From contig JAUWAU010000042.1 in NCBI GenBank assembly GCA_030601885.1, positions 1 to 53,542 of the forward strand: DNA of 53,542 bases, read 5' to 3'. The notes beneath the pieces were generated by a model. That model had not been told where the DNA came from. It made no database searches and saw nothing but the letters and a program-made list of their open reading frames with translations. Every line of letters begins with the position of its first letter. Within the stretch, counting starts at the first letter, position 1. This DNA comes from Armatimonadota bacterium (GTDB lineage: Bacteria > Armatimonadota > Zipacnadia > JAUWAU01). Of this stretch, positions 25,570 through 34,930 are shown piece by piece. The position numbers were made by a program, and so were the translations under genes.

Positions 25570-27116
25570 CTTTCGTAGCGCGAGCTTTCGCCGCGCATTA
25601 CTTCCACCATATGGACGACCGTTGTGCCCGTGCCGGAGACGGCGATGTCGGCGCTGTGGAGGCTCTGCCGGAAGTCCGCCGCTCCGATGGGGACGACCTC
25701 CTCGCGCCAGCGGCCAGTATCTTGCCGCGGCATGGTGCGGCTCTGCTCGGCGCCGCCCGCGTCCCAGCGGATGGTCAAAGCCCCGGCTCCCTCGTCAAGG
25801 AACACGACGCGCACCCGGCACGGCTTGCCGCGCAGGCTGGAGGCGAAGGCGGCGTCCAGCCGAAAGAGCAGCCGCTCCCCCTCGTCGATGGCTCGCGCCC
25901 AGGCCCCGTGGCGCTGTTCGGGCGGCCCGACGTTCGTCAGCGGCGTCCCGGGGTCGCTGCCCGGAGCACGTGACATCAGGAACGTGTAATCGCCCCTCAG
26001 GAAGTCCCCCTCGCGCAGCGCCACCCAGGCGCCGGGCGACTCCGATGAACTGGCGTGGAAGCCCGCATAGCGCGCCGCGAACTCGAAGGCCGCGCGGTAC
26101 TCGGGGTCATCGGCCCGGGCCAGGTCCGCGCCATAGATGGCGATGAACGACACGCCGCAGTGCAGATCCACCAGCAGCCGCCAGTAGTTCCACTGCGCCG
26201 GGCTGCAGGTGCGCGGGTCCGTGGCGCCGCCGTGCCGGCCCACGGAGTCGGCCCAAGGCTCCGCGTATGCCACCGTGAGGCCGCTTCGGGCGTGCCTCAG
26301 GAAGGCCTCATACTGCGCCTGAACGCCCGTTGATCGCGGCTGGAACTCCGAGGAGGTGTGGAACAGCGCCAGGTCGCCGGTCTGGAACCGGTGCATCATC
26401 TCCGGGCCCAGCACACCGGAGCGGAAGATGTTGTTCCGCACGAACACGCGCACATCGGGTCTGAATGCCTCCACGAACGTCTCCACGATGGCGCGCTGGT
26501 ACTCGTGGAAGACCTCCCACGTCCACGGCACCGTGCAGATGCGCCCGTCCGGGGCGGGCTTCCACTTCGACAAATCGCGCTGCTCGCGCGGGACGTTCCC
26601 ATGCTCCGTGCCGATGGCGTTGAAATTGAGTCGCACCCCGAGGCACGCGTCGCGCAGCGGCGACTCGCGCAAGTGCCTGCCGTAGGCGAGCACGAAGTTG
26701 CGGTACGCCGACACGTACAGCGGATCCCAGTACTGCAGCGTCCCCTGCTCGTCGCCGCTTTGCCGCGACCAGCGCTCGGGGTTCACCGCCACCTTGGAGT
26801 ACAGATACGCGGGCTTGCGGTTCCCGTTCACCTGCACGGTGGCTCTGCGGCCCATGCGATGGTACTCGGCGAGCTTCTCATCGAGGCGCGTGAAGTCGTA
26901 TTGGCCTTCGGCCGGCTCCAGATCGGCCCACTGCAGGAAGATCTGCCCGCCTTTGATGAAGGGCAAATCGAACACGCGCTGCGCATCGCGAAACCAGATG
27001 GCATAGAGGCCGCGGTCGGGGTCGAGCGGATCGCCCCACCGGCCCGCTGCCGCCGCCGTCATCAACGGGCCTATCATCAGGAACCCCGCCGCAAGGCAAG
27101 CTATCATCAGTCGCAT
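25566..27116 (-). CDS. secreted beta-galactosidase-like (clan GH-A) protein
   Basis: A 516-aa protein with a signal peptide (MRLMIACLAAGFLMIG) and a TIM-barrel N-terminal half of the GH42/GH-A type ('LQWADLEPAEGQYDFTRLDE', 'ATVQVNGNRKPAYLYS'). A beta-sandwich C-terminus ('PCRVRVVFLDEGAGALTI') is probably a carbohydrate-binding domain. Candidate acidic residues are in 'NAIGTEHG' and 'TVAYAEPWADS', but the assignment is uncertain. ATG 27116 has GGGGAG at about 9 nt. Its stop overlaps the heparinase-like start, so the two lyase/hydrolase genes are translationally linked. Confidence 0.7.
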   Translation of the reverse strand: MRLMIACLAAGFLMIGPLMTAAAAGRWGDPLDPDRGLYAIWFRDAQRVFDLPFIKGGQIFLQWADLEPAEGQYDFTRLDEKLAEYHRMGRRATVQVNGNRKPAYLYSKVAVNPERWSRQSGDEQGTLQYWDPLYVSAYRNFVLAYGRHLRESPLRDACLGVRLNFNAIGTEHGNVPREQRDLSKWKPAPDGRICTVPWTWEVFHEYQRAIVETFVEAFRPDVRVFVRNNIFRSGVLGPEMMHRFQTGDLALFHTSSEFQPRSTGVQAQYEAFLRHARSGLTVAYAEPWADSVGRHGGATDPRTCSPAQWNYWRLLVDLHCGVSFIAIYGADLARADDPEYRAAFEFAARYAGFHASSSESPGAWVALREGDFLRGDYTFLMSRAPGSDPGTPLTNVGPPEQRHGAWARAIDEGERLLFRLDAAFASSLRGKPCRVRVVFLDEGAGALTIRWDAGGAEQSRTMPRQDTGRWREEVVPIGAADFRQSLHSADIAVSGTGTTVVHMVEVMRGESSRYER

Positions 27117-27204
27117 TAAGCCGCTCCCCGTCTTGGCGTATCTTCGACCGTCCTTGTGGATATCGACCAAGCGTCAGCCCGTCACTGCGGTGACTCGCCC
27201 TCGC

Positions 27205-28674
27205 CTACGCCGCATCCCACGTAATCGGCTCGACCGATTCGCCCTCCGCCGACTCGCCCAGATGCTGCTCTACGAGCCGCACCGTGCGCCGGGCCAGATC
27301 CGAGATGCGGGCCTCGTGCACCGAGGCGAGCACGGTCATCGCGCGGTCGTTCAGCGGCTCCACCCAGTGAGCCGGCAACTGATCTGCCCCCAGGCGGGCT
27401 CCCAGGATTGAACCAACCGTCGCGCCGTTGCAGTCCGTGTCGTACCCGGGCATGATGGAGGCGGCCAGTCCCGCCGTGAAGTCATCCCGCCTTCGCGAGG
27501 GAGACGTAGCCGCGCCTTCGCCGACGAAGCGCTGCGGCGCGCAGGCGGCTTCCGCCTTCGCGGAGGACATAGCTTCGGCGGAGTCCTCGGCGGAGTCCCC
27601 GGCGCCGGCAAGCAGACCCAGGATGACGATGGCCGCATTCGTGATGGTGTGGCATCCCTGCAGATCGCCGTAGTGCTCGTCGATCTGGTCGGCCACCTGG
27701 GTCCAGTCCTTCGACGCCTTCCACCATTCCACCACCCGCTGCACCGCCTCCGCCAGGCGCGAGGCCTTGGGGATCTCCGAGAGGCCGATCCCGACGATCA
27801 TTTCGACGTCGTCTTCGACGAACGCCGCCGCGATCATCGCCGCCACCAGCATCTCCCCGTAGATGCCGTTCCTGCGGTGCGACAGATACGCGTCGCGATA
27901 GGCCAGCTCCGCGGCCCTCTCCGGCCAGCCGGGGCAGGCGTAGCCGAAACTGTCCGCCCGGATCTGTGCGCCGATCCACTCGCGGCACGGATTCAGATGC
28001 CCGCCCGCCTCGCTCGGGGGCAGGCCATCGACGAGGTTGCGATAGGCCACGCGCTCGGCGGTGTACACCTTGTGGAACGGAAGCTCAGCCAGCCAGAAGG
28101 CGGCCACGTCCTCGGTGGTGAAGTCGAAGCCGTGCCGTTCGAGCAGCAGCAGTCCGCTGATGGTGTAGTCGATGTCGTCGTCGCGCTCCATGCGCGTGAT
28201 CTGCCCGCGCAGACACGGATTCGTGGAGACGAGCGCTCGCCTCCCGACGAGCTGCGTGACGGCGGCGAGGTAGTCCTTGAGCGGATAGTTGCCGTCCGGC
28301 TCGGCCACCGCCCGGATCTCCGCCCGCGTCCAGCCCTCCACGGGCTTCCCCAGCAGGCACCCGGCGCACCGACCGAGCCAGGCGCCGTACGTGCGGTTGA
28401 AGAGGTCCTCGATGGAGAACAGATTCTGCATCCGGCGCGGGCCGTCAGGGCGCTGCTTGCGGATAGACGCCAGATCGGACGGCTCGACGTACTTCGCATC
28501 CGTCGCAAGCTCGGCGAGCGCGGCGAGGATGCCCTCGCACGCCTGGCGCTTCGCCGGGTGCTCCAGATTGGCCGCCGCCTCATGCTTCTCCGTCAATCCC
28601 GAGACGTCGCACCCCTCCTCCTCTCGCTGCTTGATCTCCTGCTGGGTCAACGCATGTAGCTCGTTGGTGTTCAT
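27205..28674 (-). CDS. ADP-ribosylglycohydrolase-family protein with in-frame repeat insertion
   Basis: A 489-aa cytosolic protein of the ADP-ribosyl-glycohydrolase fold: 'GAWLGRCAGCLLGKPVEG' near residue 110, the metal-site motif 'ERDDDIDYT' near 170 and the C-terminal 'MPGYDTDCNGATVG' near 405. Members next to sugar-acid genes often act on unknown ligands. Residues about 358-397 form an Ala/Ser/Arg-rich stretch ('SAEDSAEAMSSAKAEAACAP') that interrupts the fold just before the C-terminal metal motif; its DNA (27484-27600) is repeat-like. ATG 28674 follows AAAGGAG. It is 88 bp upstream of the GH-A-like gene on the same strand. Confidence 0.85.
   Translation of the reverse strand: MNTNELHALTQQEIKQREEEGCDVSGLTEKHEAAANLEHPAKRQACEGILAALAELATDAKYVEPSDLASIRKQRPDGPRRMQNLFSIEDLFNRTYGAWLGRCAGCLLGKPVEGWTRAEIRAVAEPDGNYPLKDYLAAVTQLVGRRALVSTNPCLRGQITRMERDDDIDYTISGLLLLERHGFDFTTEDVAAFWLAELPFHKVYTAERVAYRNLVDGLPPSEAGGHLNPCREWIGAQIRADSFGYACPGWPERAAELAYRDAYLSHRRNGIYGEMLVAAMIAAAFVEDDVEMIVGIGLSEIPKASRLAEAVQRVVEWWKASKDWTQVADQIDEHYGDLQGCHTITNAAIVILGLLAGAGDSAEDSAEAMSSAKAEAACAPQRFVGEGAATSPSRRRDDFTAGLAASIMPGYDTDCNGATVGSILGARLGADQLPAHWVEPLNDRAMTVLASVHEARISDLARRTVRLVEQHLGESAEGESVEPITWDAA
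27484..27600. repeat. repeat-like insertion within the ADP-ribosylglycohydrolase gene
   Basis: About 117 bp rich in alternating CCGCCTTCGCG and CTTCGGCGGAG motifs, partly palindromic, read without stops as about 39 residues. The flanking coding sequence resumes normal family sequence on both sides. Confidence 0.65.
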
Positions 28675-28794
28675 ACCGCAACTCCTTTCCCGCATGGCCA
28701 TTGCCGCATGAGATCCGCATCCCCGCCGTTGACCAGGTTGCCGATCCTGACAGCGCGGGAAGCGTGCGCCTCGCCCATGTGATGCCGAGCTTGA

Positions 28795-29820
28795 TCACGT
28801 CTGTGCCTCCCGAACGAATGCGCCCACGTCGATGCACTCCCCATCTCGCTCCCCAGACTCCCACGCCGCCAGAATCGCCGCAATTGACCTGAAGCAGTCG
28901 TGGAAGTCAGCCAGATGGCGGCTTGGATCGCGATGTCGGATGGCATCGACGAACGAGACGATCTGCTCGCGCCAGGGGTCGAAGGGTTCGGCCTCGTAGA
29001 TCACCTCGTCGTTCGCCACCAGCTTCCGGTAGCCGTGCAGCGCCAGGTAGCCGCCCTCGTAGTAGAGCATGAACCACGGCACGCCGTCGGGGTTCTCCCT
29101 CTTTTTGTAGTCATACGGTTTGTGGAGGCACTCCGGGAAACCGAGCGTGGCAGTCGCGCCGTTCTCCAACTGGTAGTTGACCGACACCGACAGCGGCACA
29201 GCGCGGGCATCGGACCAGCAGTGGAACGCCTGCGCCCGCACGATCTCCAGTCCGGTCATGAAGCGGACGTAGTCCGTCGCGTGACAGCCCCACTCGATCG
29301 CCGAGCCGGGCCGGCGTGCGGTCGCCCCCCGGGCCCCGGGGCGCCGACTGCCCACCCAGTGGTACCGCGCGTGGATGATGCTCTTGTCGGCGAGGAATCT
29401 ACGAGCCTCCTGAAACAGGGGACGATACCGTTCGCGGTACCCCACCTCGCCCATGACACCGGCGTTGCGGACCGCCTCGTCCATTCCGGCGGCGATCCTG
29501 ATGTCGTACGCCTGGGGCTTCTCAGTGTAGATGTGAGCGCCCCTGGCGGCGGCGGCACACTCGACGGGCCCCCGGGAGAGCGGGCCCGTGATTGAGAACA
29601 GGATGTCGATCTCCTCCTCCTCGACCATCTCTATCCCGTCGCGGTACGTGCGCGGAGGGCCGGGCAGCTCGGCCGCCTTGGCGAGGCGATCGTCCTTGAG
29701 GTCCGCGACTGCTACGATCTCCACGTCCGGCATCTCAAGCAGCGGCGGGACGCGCACCATCTCGGCGTGCCTGCCGTAACCGAAGATCGCGATGCGTATG
29801 GTCCCTTCCGCCTGCTGCAT
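28795..29820 (-). CDS. Gfo/Idh/MocA family oxidoreductase
   Basis: A 341-aa NAD(P)-dependent sugar or inositol dehydrogenase-type protein, cytosolic. The Rossmann motif is 'AIFGYGRHAEMVR'. The family 'EKP' loop is present ('YTEKPQAYD'), and 'WGCHATDYVRF' supplies the H-x-x-D catalytic region. ATG 29820 has GAGGGA at about 9 nt. It stands 120 bp upstream of the ADP-ribosylglycohydrolase gene and probably shares a transcript. Pairing with the dehydratase upstream suggests oxidation or epimerisation of a sugar acid. The substrate cannot be read from the sequence. Confidence 0.9.
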   Translation of the reverse strand: MQQAEGTIRIAIFGYGRHAEMVRVPPLLEMPDVEIVAVADLKDDRLAKAAELPGPPRTYRDGIEMVEEEEIDILFSITGPLSRGPVECAAAARGAHIYTEKPQAYDIRIAAGMDEAVRNAGVMGEVGYRERYRPLFQEARRFLADKSIIHARYHWVGSRRPGARGATARRPGSAIEWGCHATDYVRFMTGLEIVRAQAFHCWSDARAVPLSVSVNYQLENGATATLGFPECLHKPYDYKKRENPDGVPWFMLYYEGGYLALHGYRKLVANDEVIYEAEPFDPWREQIVSFVDAIRHRDPSRHLADFHDCFRSIAAILAAWESGERDGECIDVGAFVREAQT

Positions 29821-29892
29821 GATGCTCTATCCCTCGACCGCACTGCTCCCGCCGTTGCCTCGAAGATTCGTTCCTGCCCTCATCGACGCACG

Positions 29893-29986
29893 CCGGAAAG
29901 ATGGGGACTGCCACCAATTCCCTGCGCCATCGCAAGCGTCGCCCGCCAAGCTTCTCGGGAATTGGCTGGCTGTACCCATTTTCCGG
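29893..29986. repeat. 94-bp REP-type inverted repeat
   Basis: Two 30-nt arms (29893-29922, starting CCGGAAAGATGGGGACTGCC, and 29957-29986, ending GTACCCATTTTCCGG) are imperfect inverted repeats around a 34-nt loop. The GGGGACTG..CCAATTCCC design resembles palindromes mobilised by REP-associated Y1 (IS200-like) transposases. No such transposase is in the window. Confidence 0.75.
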
Positions 29987-30071
29987 CCCTCAGACTGACG
30001 CACCCGGGCCCTCGCGCCCGAACAAGAATCGTCGTTGCTTCCGGGTGGTGCTACGCGCCATGAGGAACCGC

Positions 30072-31217
30072 CTAGATGTACCCCGTCGATCCATCCGGCC
30101 GGACCGGGCTGCTGCGCTCCCAGTGGACGTATCCCTCGCTGCTGATCGCCTCCTCGTTCACCTCTACGCCCAGCCCGGGGCGGTCGGGACGGAGCTCGAG
30201 GAATCCATCTTTGGGCACATACGGGTCGTCGAGCCAGTTCCCGCCGCCTCGGTCGTCCGGCAGGTGGTATTCCAGAATCCTGAAGTTCGGCGTTGCCGCA
30301 GCGAAGTGCAAGTTCACCGCCGTGGCCAGCGGCCCCATCGGGTTGTGTGGAGCTACGGTCACGTAGTGCGCCTCCGCAATGGCCGCGATCTTTCGCATCT
30401 CCAGCAGTCCTCCGCACACGCAGATGTCCGGCTGGATGATGTCCGCCCCCTGCTTGGACAGCAGATCAAGAAACTGGAAGCGGGTATACAGGCATTCACC
30501 GGTCGCCAGCGGCACCCGCATCTGCGCCCGCAGCCGCGCCCAGGCATCACTGTTCTCCGGGCGCAGTGGTTCCTCGTAGAACATCGGGTCGTAGGGCGCC
30601 AGCGCATCCGCGAGTTGCAGTGCCCGGATGGGCTCGAAGATCTTCGCATGGGCGTCGAACGCGAACTCCCACTCATCGGGTGTGTGCGTGCGGAGCTCCT
30701 CGAAGTAGTCCGCGGCCGCCGCGCACACCCGTCCCCAGCGCTCGGCGTGCGGGTCCACGCGATAGGGGCTGGTCTTGAACGCCGTGAATCCCCACTCGTC
30801 GTGCAACCGATGCGCCACGTCGGCTGCCTCCTTGGCGGTCTTCCCGCCAATGCTCCGATATACCTGAACCCGGTCTCGTGCCGCGCCCCCGAGAAGCATA
30901 TAGACGGGCAGTCCCGCCGCCTTCCCGCTGATATCCCACAGCGCGTGGTCAAGCCCTGACATTGCCGACAGCCCGATTGAGCCGGGCGGGAACCGGAGCT
31001 GCTGGAACAGCTTCAGCATGATGTACTCGATGCGACGGGGGTCCTCGCCGCTGATGAGCTCGAAGATGTAGTCAAGCGTCGGCTCAATCGCCAGATCGGG
31101 GCCGGGGCTGTAGGCCTCCCCCCATCCGTGAATGCCCTCATCAGTTTCCACCTTGACCAAAGCTCGCGAGCGTGTGCCCTCGCGAGTCATGAACGTCTTG
31201 ATTGCGGTGATTCTCAT
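30072..31217 (-). CDS. enolase-superfamily sugar-acid dehydratase (galactonate dehydratase-like)
   Basis: A 381-aa mandelate racemase/muconate lactonizing enzyme family member; cytosolic, magnesium-dependent. Metal ligands are visible as the Asp of 'AFDAHAKIFEP', the Glu of 'MFYEEPLRPEN' and the Glu of 'PLATGECLYTRF'. The D-A-H pair and the His of 'APHNPMGP' fit the acid/base residues of D-galactonate/D-mannonate-type dehydratases. Expected reaction: dehydration of an aldonic or uronic-derived acid to a 2-keto-3-deoxy acid. GAGGAGG precedes ATG 31217. It is first gene of the minus-strand run to 22570 and is transcribed away from the Tat aldo/keto reductase. Confidence 0.88.
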   Translation of the reverse strand: MRITAIKTFMTREGTRSRALVKVETDEGIHGWGEAYSPGPDLAIEPTLDYIFELISGEDPRRIEYIMLKLFQQLRFPPGSIGLSAMSGLDHALWDISGKAAGLPVYMLLGGAARDRVQVYRSIGGKTAKEAADVAHRLHDEWGFTAFKTSPYRVDPHAERWGRVCAAAADYFEELRTHTPDEWEFAFDAHAKIFEPIRALQLADALAPYDPMFYEEPLRPENSDAWARLRAQMRVPLATGECLYTRFQFLDLLSKQGADIIQPDICVCGGLLEMRKIAAIAEAHYVTVAPHNPMGPLATAVNLHFAAATPNFRILEYHLPDDRGGGNWLDDPYVPKDGFLELRPDRPGLGVEVNEEAISSEGYVHWERSSPVRPDGSTGYI

Positions 31218-31466
31218 CTTCGCCTCCTCTGGCGGTTCTCAATCGGCTCGACCACCAGTCGACCCGCCGGGGCGTCGGGCGCGGCGATAGATAGCCAGGA
31301 TTGCAGCGTGTCGCATCATGGCGGGAAGCGCCTCCCCGTATGGCGCGCCACCGCCCCCTTCTGTGTCCCGGTGCTATGGTCCTTGGCAGGAAAGACCGTG
31401 CGATGGGCGGAAAGTGGGCGCGTACTGCAGGGGGCAATCATCATACTGTAGGGGAGAGAAGGCAAC
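31218..31466. promoter_or_regulatory. divergent promoter region
   Basis: This 249-bp gap lies between the dehydratase (minus) and the aldo/keto reductase-kinase-regulator operon (plus). No consensus promoter is obvious. It is a natural place for control linking sugar-acid use with the redox/sensor operon. Confidence 0.35.
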
Positions 31467-32726
31467 ATGAGTAAGCGACAGCGGCGGGCGATGGATCGCC
31501 GTGAGTTTATCGCGCGGAGCGCGATGGGCGCCGTCGGGGTCGGTATGGCCGTCGGCGCGGCGGGAGCTCCCGGGCCCCTTCTGGCGGCCGAGGAGACGAA
31601 GCCGAAGCGCATCAGCAAGGGCGGGATGGTCTACCGCCGCCTCGGGCGGACGGAGCTGATGGTCTCGGAGATCGGCATGGGCGGCAGCCCGAGTCCGGAT
31701 CCGTCCGTCTTCACTGTGGCCCTCGACCGCGGCGTGAACTATATGGACAGCTCATCCGGATACATGCGTGGCAACGGCGAGCGCAACATCGGCGTCGTCG
31801 TCAAAGGCCGTCGTGATAAGTGCGTCATCAGCACCAAGTTCCACCCGGGCCGCTTCGATGAGAACGTCAAGGCCAAGTGCATCGAGGCCGTGGAGGCGGC
31901 GCTCGAGCGCCTGCAGACCGACTACGTCGACATCATGTGCGTGCACGGTGGAGGGCCCGACACCTGCCTCAACGACGAGGTGGTCGCCGCCTTCGAGCAG
32001 CTCAAGAATGACGGCAAGATTCGCTTCACCGGCGTGTCGAACCACAAGGATCCGGTGAACGTGCTGCCCCCCATCATCCGGAGCGGGCACTACGACGTCG
32101 TGCTGCTGGCACTGAGTCGTTTCTCTGGCACGAAGGTGACGGAGCAAGATGTCAAGGCTGGCAAGGTGTACGACGACTGGCTCCAGGACAGCGGGCTGCA
32201 GAGCGTGCTGGACCTGGCGGCGGAACACGACGTCGGGCTCGTCGCCATGAAGAGCATGGCGGGCGGCGCACGGCAGAACGTGGCGCAGTACCAGGTGGGC
32301 GACACGACGCTGCCGCAGGCGAAGCTGAAGTGGGTGCTGGACCGGGAGGGCGTGGCGTCGTGCCTGTCGGAGCTGCTCAGTTTTGACATTCTCAAGGAGA
32401 ACCTCGCCATCGTCGGCACGACGCTCACCGCCGAGGAACAGGCCATGCTCCGCGAGCACGTGCTGGCCAAATCAGCCGACGTGTGTCGGATGTGCGGCGC
32501 CTGCCAGCGCGCCTGCCCGGCCAACGTGCCGATCCCCGACATCCTGCGCTGCGTCATGTACCACGACGAGCACGGCAAGCTGCAGCGAGCACGGCGCAGC
32601 TACCGCCGGCGCGTCTCGGCTACGATGTATGCGTCGTGCGGAAACTGCGACGCCTGCATCAGAGCCTGCCCGCACGGCCTCGACATCAAGGCGAAGCTTG
32701 CCTACGCGCACAGCATTCTGGCGTAG
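31467..32726 (+). CDS. Tat-exported aldo/keto reductase with 4Fe-4S motifs
   Basis: A 419-aa protein with a twin-arginine signal ('MDRREFIARSAMGAVG'), an aldo/keto reductase barrel and a C-terminal dicluster ferredoxin segment ('CRMCGACQRACPANV', 'CGNCDACIRACPHG'). All four usual catalytic residues appear present: Asp and Tyr in 'NYMDSSSGYMRG', Lys in 'VISTKFHPG', His in 'DIMCVHGGG'. Among the three Tat reductases of the window this is the most intact. ATG 31467 has an AGAAGG site. Only 38 bp separate it from the sensor kinase, so kinase and regulator probably share its transcript and may respond to its substrate or redox state. Confidence 0.88.
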   Translation: MSKRQRRAMDRREFIARSAMGAVGVGMAVGAAGAPGPLLAAEETKPKRISKGGMVYRRLGRTELMVSEIGMGGSPSPDPSVFTVALDRGVNYMDSSSGYMRGNGERNIGVVVKGRRDKCVISTKFHPGRFDENVKAKCIEAVEAALERLQTDYVDIMCVHGGGPDTCLNDEVVAAFEQLKNDGKIRFTGVSNHKDPVNVLPPIIRSGHYDVVLLALSRFSGTKVTEQDVKAGKVYDDWLQDSGLQSVLDLAAEHDVGLVAMKSMAGGARQNVAQYQVGDTTLPQAKLKWVLDREGVASCLSELLSFDILKENLAIVGTTLTAEEQAMLREHVLAKSADVCRMCGACQRACPANVPIPDILRCVMYHDEHGKLQRARRSYRRRVSATMYASCGNCDACIRACPHGLDIKAKLAYAHSILA

Positions 32727-32764
32727 CGAGGCGAGTTCTCCGGAGTGGGGCGACAGGACCCGCG

Positions 32765-34231
32765 ATGGTGTCGCGACTCAGAAACTTGCGAGTGACGACG
32801 CGGCTCACCGGCGGCTTTGTGGCCGTGTGCCTGCTCATCGCCGCCCTCGAGTGCACCGCGATCAGCGGCCTGCTTCGCGTCGATCGACAGTATGACGAGG
32901 CCATGCGCGAGCTGTCCTGGGCCCGCGCGGCGATGTACGCCAAGGCCGCCCTCCTCGAGGAAGTGAAGGCACAGAAGAATTATCTTCTGCGCGCCGAGGA
33001 AGAGTACCTCGACCTGGACCAGCAGCATGCGGAGGAGTTCGACCGACACCGAGGTGAGCTGGGATCCGCGCCAATGAGCGACGCTCAGAGGGCGGTTTTG
33101 GCCCGGCTGGATGAGCAGGTGCGCAACCTGCGTGCAGCGTTCGACCGGGCCGTATCGCTGAGGCGAAAGGGGAACGTCGAGGCGGCCGACGCGGTGATGC
33201 GCGGAAAAGCTGCGGCGGCGCTGGCGACGCTCGAGGCCTCCGTCAGCAGCGCCCAAGCTCGTGCGACGGCGGCCGCGGACACTGCTCGAGAGGCAAGTGA
33301 GCTGACCAAGTTCTGGACGATCATACTGGCCATTTCGATCGGCGCGCTTGCCATCGTGCTGGGCATCGCCCTGTCCCTCTCCATCACGCGACCTGTGGGA
33401 TCGCTTCGCCGTGCGGTTGACACAGTGGCCGCCGGAGGGAAGATAGAAGGAGGGTCCCGGGCGTGGTTCCGTGACGAGCTAAGCCAGGTAAGCGATGCCT
33501 TCCGTGAGCTCGTGGAGAGGGCATCGCTGCTCCGGGAGTTGGAGACGAGGAGCAAACGACTGGAGGCACTCTCGACACGGACCTCCCGGGCGCAAGAGGA
33601 GCAGAGAAGACGCATAGCCCGGGAGCTTCATGATGGCTTGGGGCAGGCACTCACGGCGCTCAAATTCGAGATCAGCGTCGCCCAGGGGCGCCTGCGCGAT
33701 CGGGATGACGCAGCAGCCACGCATCTGGGCTCTGCGCGAAAGCTGACCGATGAGGCCATCCAGGAGGTAAGACGTCTTACGCTGGACTTGCGTCCACCTG
33801 CGCTTGACGACCTTGGCCTCGCGGCCGCGCTGGGCGCATACGTCAGACAGTACGCGGAGCGTTCTCCGGCCCGCGTCACATTCGAGGCACATAACGTGGA
33901 GGGACGACTGCCGCGGGGGTGGGAAACGGCTCTGTATCGGATCGCGCAGGAGGCTCTGGCAAACATCGCGAAGCACGCAAACGCCACGCGTGTCTCTGTG
34001 GAGCTGAGCCGCGACGGACCTCAGGTGACGCTCGTGGTGCGCGACAACGGGCAGGGCATGGACCTGAAGGCGTTATCTCACGGGGCCCCAATACAGTCCG
34101 GGCTAGGTCTGCTCAGTATGGGCCAGAGGGCCCAAGAGCTCGGTGGAGACTTTGAGATCAAGTCAGCACCCGGCAAGGGGACAACAATCCGGGTGCGGCT
34201 TCCAAGGTCTAAGCTCCAATTGGATAGCTGA
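32765..34231 (+). CDS. membrane sensor histidine kinase (NarX/LiaS type)
   Basis: A 488-aa two-component sensor. Two membrane helices (about 13-35 and 180-205) enclose a four-helix-bundle periplasmic sensor of the 4HB_MCP kind. A HAMP domain (about 205-255) is followed by HisKA_3 with 'RIARELHDGLGQALTALK' (phospho-accepting His289) and an HATPase domain ('EALANIAKHANATRVSVEL', 'DNGQGMDL', 'GLGLLSMGQRAQELGG'). No PAS or GAF domain is present, so the signal is probably sensed outside the cytoplasm or through the membrane. ATG 32765 has only a modest AGGA site. The cognate regulator starts 2 nt after the stop. Confidence 0.92.
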   Translation: MVSRLRNLRVTTRLTGGFVAVCLLIAALECTAISGLLRVDRQYDEAMRELSWARAAMYAKAALLEEVKAQKNYLLRAEEEYLDLDQQHAEEFDRHRGELGSAPMSDAQRAVLARLDEQVRNLRAAFDRAVSLRRKGNVEAADAVMRGKAAAALATLEASVSSAQARATAAADTAREASELTKFWTIILAISIGALAIVLGIALSLSITRPVGSLRRAVDTVAAGGKIEGGSRAWFRDELSQVSDAFRELVERASLLRELETRSKRLEALSTRTSRAQEEQRRRIARELHDGLGQALTALKFEISVAQGRLRDRDDAAATHLGSARKLTDEAIQEVRRLTLDLRPPALDDLGLAAALGAYVRQYAERSPARVTFEAHNVEGRLPRGWETALYRIAQEALANIAKHANATRVSVELSRDGPQVTLVVRDNGQGMDLKALSHGAPIQSGLGLLSMGQRAQELGGDFEIKSAPGKGTTIRVRLPRSKLQLDS

Positions 34232-34232
34232 C

Positions 34233-34898
34233 ATGACTGTGGCACGCGTGCGGGTGCTTGTAGCTGATGATCACACCATTGTTCGTCAGGGGCTATGTGC
34301 TATTCTGCACGGCCACCCTGACGTGGAAGTCGTTGGCGAGGCGAGCGATGGCCGTGAGGCTGTGCAGCTTGCGGCAGAGCTGCAGCCTGATGTCGTCATC
34401 ATGGACATCGCCATGCCGAAGCTGAACGGCTTGGAGGCAACGCGGCAGATCGCCGCGCAGCAGCCCGACGTCCGAGTCCTGATTCTCAGCATGTACACCG
34501 ACATAGAGCATGTGCTGCACGCGCTGCGGGCCGGCGCTTGTGGATACGTCCGCAAAGAGGATGCCGACACGGAGCTCATTGACGCCATTGAACGGGCCCG
34601 GCCCAACGACGTGTATCTGAGTCCCGCCATCGACGAGGAGGCCGTGCGCCAGAACCTGCAACGAGCGGCGAAGCAGGCGCCGGACGCCGACTATGACCCT
34701 CTGACCCCGCGAGAGCGGGAAGTGCTCCAATTGGTGGCCGAGGGTCACCCGAATAAGCAGATAGCCAGGCTGCTGTCAATAGCGGTCCGGACCGTGGAGG
34801 AGCACCGGGCCCGCATCATGCGAAAACTGGACGTGACAGACCAGGCTGCCCTTGTGCGATACGCTGTGCGCAAGGGAATCGTGTCGCTCGAGCAGTAG
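34233..34898 (+). CDS. NarL/FixJ-family response regulator
   Basis: A 221-aa transcription factor. The receiver domain (about 1-125) has Asp58 in 'VVIMDIAMPKLNG' as the expected phosphorylation site and the conserved Lys in 'GYVRKEDADTEL'. The LuxR-type DNA-binding domain (about 155-221) has 'LTPREREVLQLVAEGHPNKQ' and 'SIAVRTVEEHRARIMRKL'. It begins 2 nt after the kinase stop without a clear ribosome-binding site, so translation is probably coupled. Targets are unknown; the palindrome array at 35004-35048 is a candidate because it lies just downstream, before the next operon. Confidence 0.93.
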   Translation: MTVARVRVLVADDHTIVRQGLCAILHGHPDVEVVGEASDGREAVQLAAELQPDVVIMDIAMPKLNGLEATRQIAAQQPDVRVLILSMYTDIEHVLHALRAGACGYVRKEDADTELIDAIERARPNDVYLSPAIDEEAVRQNLQRAAKQAPDADYDPLTPREREVLQLVAEGHPNKQIARLLSIAVRTVEEHRARIMRKLDVTDQAALVRYAVRKGIVSLEQ

Positions 34899-34930
34899 CG
34901 TCGGCATCGAACATCCGGAGCCGTTGGGCA

